From NCBI RefSeq assembly GCF_002073975.1, contig NZ_CP020385.1, positions 166,001 through 230,000 on the forward strand: a DNA stretch of 64,000 nucleotides, in the 5' to 3' direction. The stretch is from Rhodovulum sp. MB263. Its GTDB lineage: Bacteria > Pseudomonadota > Alphaproteobacteria > Rhodobacterales > Rhodobacteraceae. The notes beneath the pieces were generated by a model. That model did not search any database, was not told the origin of the DNA, and worked only from the letters and a program-made list of their open reading frames with translations. The first letter of the stretch is position 1; the number at the start of each line of letters is the position of its first letter. Shown in pieces: positions 56,705 to 64,000 of the stretch. Both the position numbers and the translations under genes were made by a program.

Positions 56705-57358
56705 ATGAGAGTGCTTGTCATCGAGGATGGCGCCGATCTGGCCGAGGCGATCCGGACCTATCTGAGCCGGGACGGACATGCCGTCGATCTGGCCGCCGAC
56801 TGCGCCGAAGCCGGGCTTCTGCTCGATCTGGCGCAATATGACGGCATCGTGCTCGATCTCGGGTTGCCCGACGGTTCGGGTCTCGATTTGCTGCGGGCGC
56901 GGCGGCGCGACGGGCTGCGCACGCCGGTCGTCATCCTGAGCGCGCGCGACCGGATCGGCGACCGCATCGCCGGGCTCGACAGCGGCGCCGACGATTACGT
57001 GGTCAAGCCCGTCGATCTGGGCGAGCTGGCGGCGCGGCTTCGGGCCAATGCCCGGCGCGGCGAGGGCGCGCCGGGGGTCGAGCTTGCGTTCGGGCCGCTC
57101 CGGATCGACCGCGCCCGCGCCCGGGTCTGGCGTGACGGTGCCGAGATCCGCCTGACCGCGCGCGAATGGGCGGTGCTCGACGCGCTTCTGGCGGCGCGGG
57201 GCCGGGTGCTGTCGCGGCAGGTGCTGGAAGACCGATTGTATGATTTCGATGCCGGGATCTCGGGCAATGCGGTCGAGGTCTATGTCTCGCGGCTGCGCGG
57301 CAAGCTCGGGCGCGGGCTGATCGAGACCCGGCGCGGCATCGGATACCAGATCCCGTGA
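56705..57358 (+). CDS. OmpR-family response regulator
   Basis: 217 residues from the ATG at 56705. Receiver domain with phospho-acceptor D51 (IVLDLGLPDGSGLDLL), VVILSARDR and DDYVVKPVDL; winged-helix DNA-binding domain at about 125-217 (LTAREWAVLDALLAARGRVLSR, GNAVEVYVSRLRGKLG, ETRRGIGYQI). It belongs to the QseB/TctD-like subgroup. It overlaps the sensor kinase gene by four bases and is divergent from the decayed PepSY/cytochrome operon, a common target for such systems. Confidence 0.93.
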   Translation: MRVLVIEDGADLAEAIRTYLSRDGHAVDLAADCAEAGLLLDLAQYDGIVLDLGLPDGSGLDLLRARRRDGLRTPVVILSARDRIGDRIAGLDSGADDYVVKPVDLGELAARLRANARRGEGAPGVELAFGPLRIDRARARVWRDGAEIRLTAREWAVLDALLAARGRVLSRQVLEDRLYDFDAGISGNAVEVYVSRLRGKLGRGLIETRRGIGYQIP

Positions 57359-58608
57359 GCGGCCGGTCGCTGAGCGGGCGCCTGATGCGGCGGGTGCTGG
57401 CCGTGGTCGGCGCCGGCTGGTTGCTGAGCCTCGCGGTCGGGCTCGGGGTCATCGCGCATGAGATGAACGAGCTTCTCGATCGCGGCCTCCGGACCCAGAC
57501 CGAGCTGATCCTGGCGCTGGTCGAGGCCGACCGGCCGGTGCCGCCGCTCTCTGCCGGGCTGCGCCTGCGGGTGCTGCGCGCAGACATGCCGACACCGTCC
57601 GCCCCCTGGCCCGGGATCGGCCCGGGGGCACATCTCGAAACCTCCGCCTGGCATGTGATGCGCCGCGACAGCGCCGATGGCCGGGTCGCGGTCGAGCTTG
57701 GCCAGTCGACCGGCTGGCGCCGCGAGGAACTGATGGAAAGCGCGCGGGCCTTCCTGCTTCTGATGGCGGCCGTTCTGGTCTCGGCGGTGCTGGCGGTGCG
57801 GCAGGGCACCCGTGCCGCGCTGAGGCCCGCGCGCGATTTCGCGGCCCAGATGGCCCGGCGCGATGCCGGCGATCTCTCTCCGGTCCCGGCCGCGGATCTT
57901 CCGGCCGAGCTGGCGCCGATCCCGCGCGCGCTGAACGGCTATCTCGGCCGGATCGAGGCGCTGCTGGCGGCCGAGCGCCGCTTTGCCGCCGATGCCGCGC
58001 ATGAGCTGCGCAGCCCCATTGCCAGCGCCGCCGCCCAGGCCCAGCTGATCGCCGAAGCCAAGGCCGGGCCCGAGGCCGCAACCCGGCTCTTGCGGGCGAT
58101 CGAGCGGCTGGGGCGCATCGTCGAACGGCTGCTGCAACTGGCCCGGGCCGAGGCCCCGACAGGACTGGACAGCGATCGCGCCGACCTGATCGCGATCCTC
58201 GATCTGCTGATCCGAGACCGGCCGGGCGCGACGATCCGCTTCGACGATGGCGACCACGACCGGCTCGACCTGGCGCTGGCGCCCGACAGCCTGGCGATCC
58301 TGCTGGCCAATCTCATCGACAATGCCCGGGACCACGGCACCGGACCGGTCGAGATCGTCCTGCGTCCCGGCCCGGTGCTGGTGATCGCGAACCCGACCGA
58401 TGGCCCGGCCGAGCTGCTTGGCGACCGGTTCGCACGGCGCCCCGGCTCGGACGGCACCGGGCTTGGCCTCTCGATCGTGCGCGCCCTGGCCGACCAGCAC
58501 GGCATCGGCCTGTCGCATGAGGCCGGGCCCGGGCGGATGACGATACGGCTCGATCTCGCGGCCCTCGTTCCCACCCTCGCCACCGGCCCGGATCCGGCAC
58601 CCGGCTGA
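57355..58608 (+). CDS. Two-component sensor histidine kinase
   Basis: 417 residues from a GTG that overlaps the regulator stop. Two membrane helices (about 13-35 and 130-150) flank a small periplasmic domain of about 95 residues. The dimerisation box AADAAHELRSPIASAAAQ carries the phospho-accepting histidine; the ATPase domain has NLIDNARDHG and GTGLGLSIVRALADQHG. It should phosphorylate the upstream regulator. The signal is unknown. All motifs are intact although the neighbouring divergent operon has decayed. Confidence 0.93.
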   Translation: MSGRSLSGRLMRRVLAVVGAGWLLSLAVGLGVIAHEMNELLDRGLRTQTELILALVEADRPVPPLSAGLRLRVLRADMPTPSAPWPGIGPGAHLETSAWHVMRRDSADGRVAVELGQSTGWRREELMESARAFLLLMAAVLVSAVLAVRQGTRAALRPARDFAAQMARRDAGDLSPVPAADLPAELAPIPRALNGYLGRIEALLAAERRFAADAAHELRSPIASAAAQAQLIAEAKAGPEAATRLLRAIERLGRIVERLLQLARAEAPTGLDSDRADLIAILDLLIRDRPGATIRFDDGDHDRLDLALAPDSLAILLANLIDNARDHGTGPVEIVLRPGPVLVIANPTDGPAELLGDRFARRPGSDGTGLGLSIVRALADQHGIGLSHEAGPGRMTIRLDLAALVPTLATGPDPAPG

Positions 58609-58679
58609 GCCCTCCACGGGCCGCCGCTGCCCCGGCAACACCGGCCGCGTGGCGCTCTCGACCTGCGGCGCGGGCTGAA

Positions 58680-58689
58680 TTATCCATGA
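58680..58689. promoter_or_regulatory. Weak BioR-like site before bioR
   Basis: TTATCCATGA differs at two positions from the BioR box TTATCTATAA found before bioY. It ends three bases before the bioR start codon, where it would allow self-repression. Weak on sequence alone. Confidence 0.3.
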
Positions 58690-58692
58690 GCC

Positions 58693-59349
58693 ATGCCGCA
58701 GATGCCCTCAGAATCGCTTGCCGCCCGGATCGGCCGCCAGCTTGCCAGCCGCATCGTCTCGGGCGAGATCCCGCCCGGCGCCCGGCTGAGGCAGGACCAT
58801 ATCGCCACCGAGTTCGGCTCGAGCCATGTGCCGGTGCGCGAAGCCTTCCGCCAGCTCGAGGCGCAGGGGCTGGTCGAAAGCCTGCCGCGCCGGGGCGTCC
58901 GGGTCGCGGCCTTCGGGCTGGAAGAGGTCCGCGAAGTCGCGCAGATGCGCGGTGCGCTCGAGGTGCTGGCGCTTCGCAACGCGGCGCCGCATCTGACCCC
59001 GGCCATCCTCGACGAGGCGGAAGAGGCCACCCGTGCCGGGGACCGCGCCCGCGACGTGCAGAACTGGGACGCGGCGAACCGCCGGTTCCACCGCTCGATC
59101 CTGGCCCCCTGCGGCATGCCGCGGCTCTTGCGCAGCATCGAGGATCTTCACAGCGCCAGCACGCGTTTCCTGATGTCGGGCTGGCGTGCGGAATGGGACG
59201 CCCCGACCGATCGCGACCACCGCGCCATTCTGGTTGCGCTGCGCGCGGGCAATGTCGAGCAGGCAGCAGCCCTGCTGGAACGACATGTGACCTGGGTCGG
59301 CCCGGCCCCCGGGCGCCGCCCCGCGGCCGGCCCGGCCCGACAGACCTGA
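58693..59349 (+). CDS. bioR: Biotin regulator BioR (GntR/FadR family)
   Basis: 218 residues. N-terminal winged helix (RIVSGEIPPGARLRQDHIATEFG, SSHVPVREAFRQLEAQGLVE) and C-terminal FCD ligand-binding domain with conserved histidines (RFHRSIL and RDHRAIL). Identified as BioR from context: the next gene is bioY, and a perfect BioR box lies between them. BioR represses biotin uptake and synthesis genes in alphaproteobacteria. Confidence 0.82.
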   Translation: MPQMPSESLAARIGRQLASRIVSGEIPPGARLRQDHIATEFGSSHVPVREAFRQLEAQGLVESLPRRGVRVAAFGLEEVREVAQMRGALEVLALRNAAPHLTPAILDEAEEATRAGDRARDVQNWDAANRRFHRSILAPCGMPRLLRSIEDLHSASTRFLMSGWRAEWDAPTDRDHRAILVALRAGNVEQAAALLERHVTWVGPAPGRRPAAGPARQT

Positions 59350-59467
59350 AAGACCTGACGGGCCCCCGGTTTCGTCCGGTCGCGCCCTTCCGCAGGGGGG
59401 CGCGCCGCGGCTTGGGCCTTGCGCTCGCGCGCGGGTTGCGGTCAATCTCGGATATAAGATGGAATCT

Positions 59468-59477
59468 TTATCTATAA
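59468..59477. promoter_or_regulatory. BioR operator upstream of bioY
   Basis: TTATCTATAA fits the published BioR consensus TTATMKATAA exactly. It lies 17 bases before the bioY start, between a possible -10 region and the ribosome-binding site GAGGG. Confidence 0.8.
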
Positions 59478-59494
59478 TCTTGAGGGATGCCTCC

Positions 59495-60082
59495 ATGACC
59501 GCGCTTGTGACCCCCGCCGAAACCGCTTTCTCGCCGCTCGATCTTCAGAACCGCCCGTTGCTCTGGAAGATCGGCGCGGTGCTTGTCGGCACGCTTTTCC
59601 TTGCCCTCGCCTCGCAGGCCGAGGTGCCGATGATCCCGGTTCCGGTCACGCTGCAGACGCTGGCTGTCGGGCTGGTCGGCGCGCTTTACGGCTGGCGGAT
59701 GGGCGGCATCACCATCGCGGCCTGGCTTGCCGAGGGCGCGATGGGCCTGCCGGTGCTGGCGGGCGGCGCGGCCGGGCTGCCGCATTTCTTCGGGCCGACC
59801 GGCGGCTATCTCTTCGCCTTCCCGGTTGCGGGCATGATCGTGGGCTGGCTGGCCGAGCGTGGCTGGACCGGGCGGCGCATGGGTCTGGCCTTCCTCGGCA
59901 TGCTGGCCTGCAATGCCGCCTGCCTTCTGCTGGGTGCGGCCTGGCTTGCGCTGCTGATCGGCGCCGAGGCGGCCTTCACCGCCGGGGTGCTGCCCTTCCT
60001 TCTCGGCGCGGTGCTGAAATCGGCGCTTGGCTCGATGGTGCTGAGGCTGCTGTGCGGCCGGACCCGCCGCGCCGCCGAATGA
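59495..60082 (+). CDS. bioY: Biotin transporter substrate-binding subunit BioY
   Basis: 195 residues from the ATG at 59495 (GAGGG eight bases upstream). Six hydrophobic helices; VPVTLQTLAVGLVGALYG, GLPVLAGGAAGLPHFFGPTGGYLFAFPVAG are the BioY signatures. It is the S component of an energy-coupling-factor transporter and binds biotin in the membrane. No bioM/bioN genes adjoin it, so it either works alone or uses an energy module encoded elsewhere. It is regulated by BioR. Confidence 0.93.
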   Translation: MTALVTPAETAFSPLDLQNRPLLWKIGAVLVGTLFLALASQAEVPMIPVPVTLQTLAVGLVGALYGWRMGGITIAAWLAEGAMGLPVLAGGAAGLPHFFGPTGGYLFAFPVAGMIVGWLAERGWTGRRMGLAFLGMLACNAACLLLGAAWLALLIGAEAAFTAGVLPFLLGAVLKSALGSMVLRLLCGRTRRAAE

Positions 60083-60495
60083 CGCTGCGCCTGCGTCCGC
60101 ACCATCTCCTGTGCCTCCTGACCTTTGTCGGCAGGGGGTACAGCCCGGCCTTCACCGCCAACATGACGGCCAGCGTGGGTCGGCTGCGGGCCGGGGAAGA
60201 GGCCGAGATCGTCGACGGGCCGGACGATCTCTGCGCCCCTCTGCTTGACGGCCCCGAACCTCATTGCCACCGCTGCAGCGTCACGGCGCGCGACCGTGCG
60301 GCAGCGTCTGCTGTCGGGCGCCTTCTGGGGCGGACCATCCGGCCCGGCACGCGCCTGCGATTCGATGCGGGCTTGGTGCGTCGGCTTCGACAGGCCTTCG
60401 CCGCCGGCAAGATCCGGTCGGCCTGCGGCGGATGCGAGTGGCATGAGCTTTGCAGCAGGGTCGCGGCGTCTGGCTATGCGGAAGCCTCGCTTTGA
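60079..60495 (+). CDS. DUF1284 protein
   Basis: 138 residues from the ATG at 60079, overlapping the bioY stop. LRLRPHHLLCLLTFVGRGYSPAF is the DUF1284 opening. Conserved cysteines (DDLCAPL, HCHRCSV, ACGGCEWHELC) suggest a metal or iron-sulfur site. The function is not known; coupling to bioY suggests a link to biotin metabolism or transport. Confidence 0.85.
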   Translation: MTLRLRPHHLLCLLTFVGRGYSPAFTANMTASVGRLRAGEEAEIVDGPDDLCAPLLDGPEPHCHRCSVTARDRAAASAVGRLLGRTIRPGTRLRFDAGLVRRLRQAFAAGKIRSACGGCEWHELCSRVAASGYAEASL

Positions 60496-61530
60496 GCGCC
60501 GCCCCAATCCCGCCGTGGTGCTGGTCCCGTCCGTCGTAAATCCTTGCGCAACGGAACGCGCGCGCATGGTCGCTGGCCTCTGTCGCGCCGAGGGCAGAAG
60601 CCGCATCCCGGGCAAGGTCGGAACCGCATTTCAGGTGACGAGGGCGACCGGTCTTCGCGGCCGCCGCCCGTGTTCGCGGAGCTGAAGGTCAGGCCCGGTT
60701 TCGAGGGAATCCGGGAGACGCATTCTGGCTGTCTTGCGCGCGGCCCCGGCCATCGCCGCACCGTCATCCGAACGGGTCGGGTGTCGCGCCCGATCGATAT
60801 CCCCGCCACCGGCGGCGCCCCGATCCGCCCCGCTTTCCCCTTGCCCGGCCCGCGGGCTCCCGCCGTATGCCTTGCGGGGCGATGCAGGCCCTCCGCTATG
60901 CCTGTCTCAAAGGTGCGGGGGCCTGGCTTCGGGAGGCGCGTGCAAATCGCTTTTCAACGGGAAACGCTCCCGCTCCCGCCAGAGCTCGAGGGCAGGGCGG
61001 TCCCGCGTGATGCCACCCTCAGGCAAGGCGGCGGGAATGGAGGCGATCTGCATCGATGTCCCGGCCTGTGGGGGGGCAAGCAGCGTCCGGGCTCTGAAAC
61101 ATGAGAACAGGTTCCGGAGGCCCGCGACCGTATCGGCCGACATGTGAAATGGTCCGGGCACTCGATGCTCGTTATTCCCTGTGCCGACGCGCGGGACTGT
61201 CTGAGGGACCTGAGGGGCCGTGCGGTCCTGATCGCGACGAAGTCTTTGTGATCCGCACAAGACGCAGGCCCGCCCGTTGAAAACAGGGCCATTTGATCTT
61301 GGCGTTTTCGGCGGGGGGTTCCTGGCCGGAAGAGAAGCGGAACCGTATGAAGGCCTCGACGGACATGCGCGCGCCGGGCCTTCATTCCGAAGCGGGGCGG
61401 GCAAGGCAGGCCGGTCCCGGAGATCTGGTGCGGTTCGGAGCCCCGGGGGCTGGCAGGCTGGATCCGTCTCCCCGGAGGGTCCGGGCCTTGTTGCGCATGG
61501 CGGAACGGAGCCGGCCCGAAGGCAAAGCCG
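60496..61530. other. About 1 kb without a recognised gene
   Basis: Open frames on both strands have random-like composition. A short minus-strand piece near 60907-61040 (ALELWRERERFPLKSDL) faintly resembles proteins of the PAS-like group common in Rhodobacterales, but it is too short to call. The region may hold decayed genes. Confidence 0.4.
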
Positions 61531-63866
61531 TCACTTCCATTGCGGGTTATGCGTGGTCCGGTTCCGTAAAGTCCGCAATCTTGCGGATTGCAGGAGGCCG
61601 CGTCCGGCCACGGTGCGGGTATAGACGAGCTGGCCCCGGCCCAGCATGGCCTGCCAGTTCTTCCAGAAGATCCCGGCCCGCCGCTTGTTGCCGTCGAACC
61701 GGGGCGGCACGGCGAAGAGCTGGGAGCGGCCGCGCAGGAAGCCCGCGGGGACAACGACCAAGTATCGCGGATTGGTCACGGGATGGAGAACCCGCCGGAG
61801 GGTCTCGTGGAACAGGGTCTCCTCGTAGCGGCTCGCCCGGTCGAGGCCGATGCGGTGTCCCTCGGGGCCTTCGAGGACATAGGGCGCGATGTCCCGGTCG
61901 GGGCCGATATCGCCAAGCTGGCGCAGGCTTTCCAGCACCAGATGGCCCATCCGGCCGAGTGTTCTGCGGATCTCGGGCTCGGGGATCGGCCGGCCGGACA
62001 GGCGGCGCCACAGGCTGGCGAGACCTCTGCTGCGGGGCAGGACCAGCTGGCTCTGTCTCTGTGCGATGCCGGTTTCCTGCATCAGGCGGCCGCCGATCTC
62101 TGCGCCGGTTTCAAGCGCTCTGTCCCAGTCCCGGGCGAGATCCCCATGGGTGGCCGCCAGCCGCCGCGCCTTCTCGTTCTGGACGGTGCTGGTGGCTTCG
62201 GGCGCGAACCAGGACCGGATCTCGAGGGCCTCGCGGTCGATCCGGGCGAAACAGGCAAAGGGCCTCGCGAGGGCCTCGAGATCCTTCCCCGAGACATGCG
62301 CGTCCGGAACGACGGCGATATGCCAGATATTCGAGCATTTCGAAGGGTTGCGGCGGTCGATGCGCAAGGCCCACCCGCGCAGCTGGTTGATCGCGACGAA
62401 GCTGGCCAGATTGGTGCCGAGCACGAGCGCGTTGAATCCGGACGCGTCCCATCCCTGTCCCGGAAAGGCCTGCGTCCCGATGATGCCCCTGACATCTCCT
62501 GCGTGGAAGGCCGTATTGGTCCGCGCGATGGCGGCATCGAAATCCCGCCCCTCGATCAGGACATGGTCCGGCCGGTCGGAGAGCGGCTGCGCGGCAAGAC
62601 CCCGGCCAGCGCCCGGGGCAGAACCACGACCTGTCCCGTCATGATCGCGGCATCGCGGCCACCGCCACCGGCGGTCAGTCTGCGAAACAGGTGGACGGCG
62701 CTGAACCCCGTGGCTGGGGTCTCCGCGGCCAGCGACAGGCGGCCGATTCGGTCCACGAAGATCGCCATGTGCAGATCCGGGCCGCGGGCCGCGCGTTCGA
62801 GAGCGTGGATTTCGAGGCAGGCCTCGAGCCGGGTGCCGTCATCGCGCAGGATCCCGATCCGGTCGGCGAATTTCCGAGGCGGCAGCAGGATACGGTCATT
62901 GCGGGGCGCCCCCATGCGGGTGAGGCTCTGCAGGGTCGGGGCGGGAAGGCGCGCCTTCAGCCCGTCGCAGAGGATCCGGAGCCAGTCCCAGGATTGCGGC
63001 GGTATATCTCCCTCGCGGATCTGCAGCAGCCGCCGGGCATAGGGAAGCAGCGGGCGCCCGGCATCGTGCAGATAGACCGGCATGGCGCTGAACAGGTCCG
63101 GCTCGTCGAGGATTTCTGCCGCATGGGTCCTGCAATCAGCGATCCAGGGCAGGGCCTCGATCATGGCGAGCAGCGCGGGATCGTTCCGCAGCAGCTCGAG
63201 GCTGCCGGCCTCGTCCTCGCGGTTCCGGACATAGGTCGCCGCATGGCGGGTCACGGCGGCGAAGACCAGATCCCGATGCGGGCAGAGATCTCGCGATTGC
63301 ACCAGCACGGGGGCCGGGATCTCGGCATCGATGGGGCCGCAGAGCGCGTCGTAGTTCCGCCATTCCCGTGCGACGGCATTGTAGGGAGGGGTGGCCGTCA
63401 GCGACAGCGTCACGCCGTCATGGCGTCCGGACAGCCCGGTCAGGGTGTGCCACCATCTGCGGCGCAGGTGATGCGCCTCGTCGAGGCAGCGCAGGCCGAC
63501 GGCCGGGACCGTCCCGGCGCGTTTCTGATGCACGCCCTGATGGGGCGAGACCCGCAGCGGCACATCTGCCGAAAGGTCGGTGCTGACCAGACCGGCCAGA
63601 TCCGGCAGCCGGTCCCCGACGAAGTCGGATTTCAGCCGCTCGATCCACTGATCGCGCACGAGAATGTTGGGGGCCAGAACGAGGCAGCGCAGCCCGAGCC
63701 CGCGGATGATCTCTAGGCCGAGGACCGTCTTGCCCGCCCCCGGCGCGGCCACGACATGCAGCTTGCGATCGCCCAGATGGGCCTCGAGATCGGCGAGGAT
63801 GCGTGCCGGGTAGCTGCGCCACGGACGGCGGAACGCCAACGCACCGAACAGCCTTTCGGGGCTCAT
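61531..63866 (-). pseudogene. Superfamily 2 DEAD/DEAH-box helicase gene, broken by one frameshift
   Basis: The first part (63866 to about 62600, 436 residues before its stop) has Walker A APGAGKT, LVLAPNILVRDQW, the DEAH box CLDEAHHLRRRW and motif III LSLTATPPYN. The second part, in another frame, has LSDRPDHVLIEGRDFDAAIARTN, then GTQAFPGQGWD (motif V) and NQLRGWALRIDR (motif VI), continuing to a TAG at 61531. One extra G in the run at 62600-62603 (CCCC on the plus strand) would join them into a protein of about 778 residues. The C-terminal 250 residues after motif VI are of unknown function. Related helicases occur in defence and DNA-processing loci; the role here is unknown. Confidence 0.7.
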
Positions 63867-64000
63867 CTCGGCAGTCGCCCGAGCTGGACCCGGAAGGCCT
63901 TCATCGACTGCGCCAGCGCGTCGGTGCGGCGGGCCTGGCAGGAGGCCACGGCCGCCTGCAGGATGTCGAGATAGACCCTGAAATCCGCCTGATCCGCGGG
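63863..64000 (-). CDS. End of a gene upstream of the helicase, truncated by the window
   Basis: An open frame from the window edge to a TGA that overlaps the helicase ATG (ATGAG). The 45 visible residues are helical (RVYLDILQAAVASCQ, QSMKAFRVQLGRL) and not recognised. The overlap indicates a shared operon with the helicase gene. Confidence 0.5.
   Translation of the reverse strand, partial: PADQADFRVYLDILQAAVASCQARRTDALAQSMKAFRVQLGRLPR

Noticed and set aside
55810..56721. One 303-residue minus-strand protein across 55810-56721
   Set aside because: It joins PepSY-like and cytochrome b561-like pieces only because of the frameshift in the first; each piece has its own start and stop by comparison with its family.
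60907..61143. A PAS-like protein fragment on the minus strand
   Set aside because: Only about 20 residues look familiar, with no supporting motif, start or ribosome-binding site.

Overview
This is a high-GC window whose gene order and domain types point to an alphaproteobacterium of the Rhodobacterales (Paracoccus/Rhodovulum-like). The clues are the BioR-BioY pair, a TGA-N9-TCA iron box, codon use, and many four-base ATGA or GTGA gene overlaps. No rRNA, tRNA or CRISPR array was seen. All calls come from reading the sequence; no database search was run.

Layout. (1) 1-7350: the 3' part of a giant autotransporter adhesin whose passenger carries two nearly identical 2.1-kb direct repeats. (2) 7440-22689: half of a type VI secretion locus (tssK, tssL with an OmpA-like end, tssM, tagF, pppA, ppkA). 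It is followed by a DUF4123 effector-loading chaperone, an unrecognised 583-residue protein, and two paralogous proteins with Tat-like signals, the second frameshifted. This tail looks like an effector/immunity cassette of unknown type. (3) 23227-46586: a complete-looking catecholate siderophore island. It has two fused ABC exporters/importers (IrtAB/YbtPQ-like), a periplasmic-binding-protein uptake system, 2,3-dihydroxybenzoate synthesis (entC, entB, entA), an activating ligase (entE), a free aryl carrier protein, a phosphopantetheinyl transferase, three NRPS proteins resembling a VibH plus a split VibF, and a TonB-dependent receptor. By analogy with vibriobactin, agrobactin and parabactin, the product should be a DHB-polyamine with an oxazoline-type ring. 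(4) 47147-54682: a miscellaneous region with a LAS-type metallopeptidase candidate, a small secreted protein, an IS5-type transposase, a divergent arsR/acr3 pair with two matching operators, a ClpP-like/membrane protein pair, and a deletion scar joining a zinc-ribbon gene to the 3' half of a spermidine-synthase gene. (5) 55229-58608: a membrane-anchored phosphatase, decayed cytochrome b561 and PepSY genes, and an intact two-component system. (6) 58693-60495: bioR, bioY and a DUF1284 gene with a perfect BioR box. (7) 61531-64000: a frameshifted superfamily 2 helicase gene and the end of a further gene.

The siderophore island is the most interesting part. The enzyme resembling VibF is split in two, its two heterocyclization motifs both lack the usual serine, a carrier domain has lost its serine, a condensation domain is reduced to a remnant, and the aryl carrier is separated from the isochorismatase. 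Three genes elsewhere (Tat paralogue, PepSY, helicase) are broken by single-base changes at or next to short G/C runs, so sequencing error must be excluded before they are called dead.
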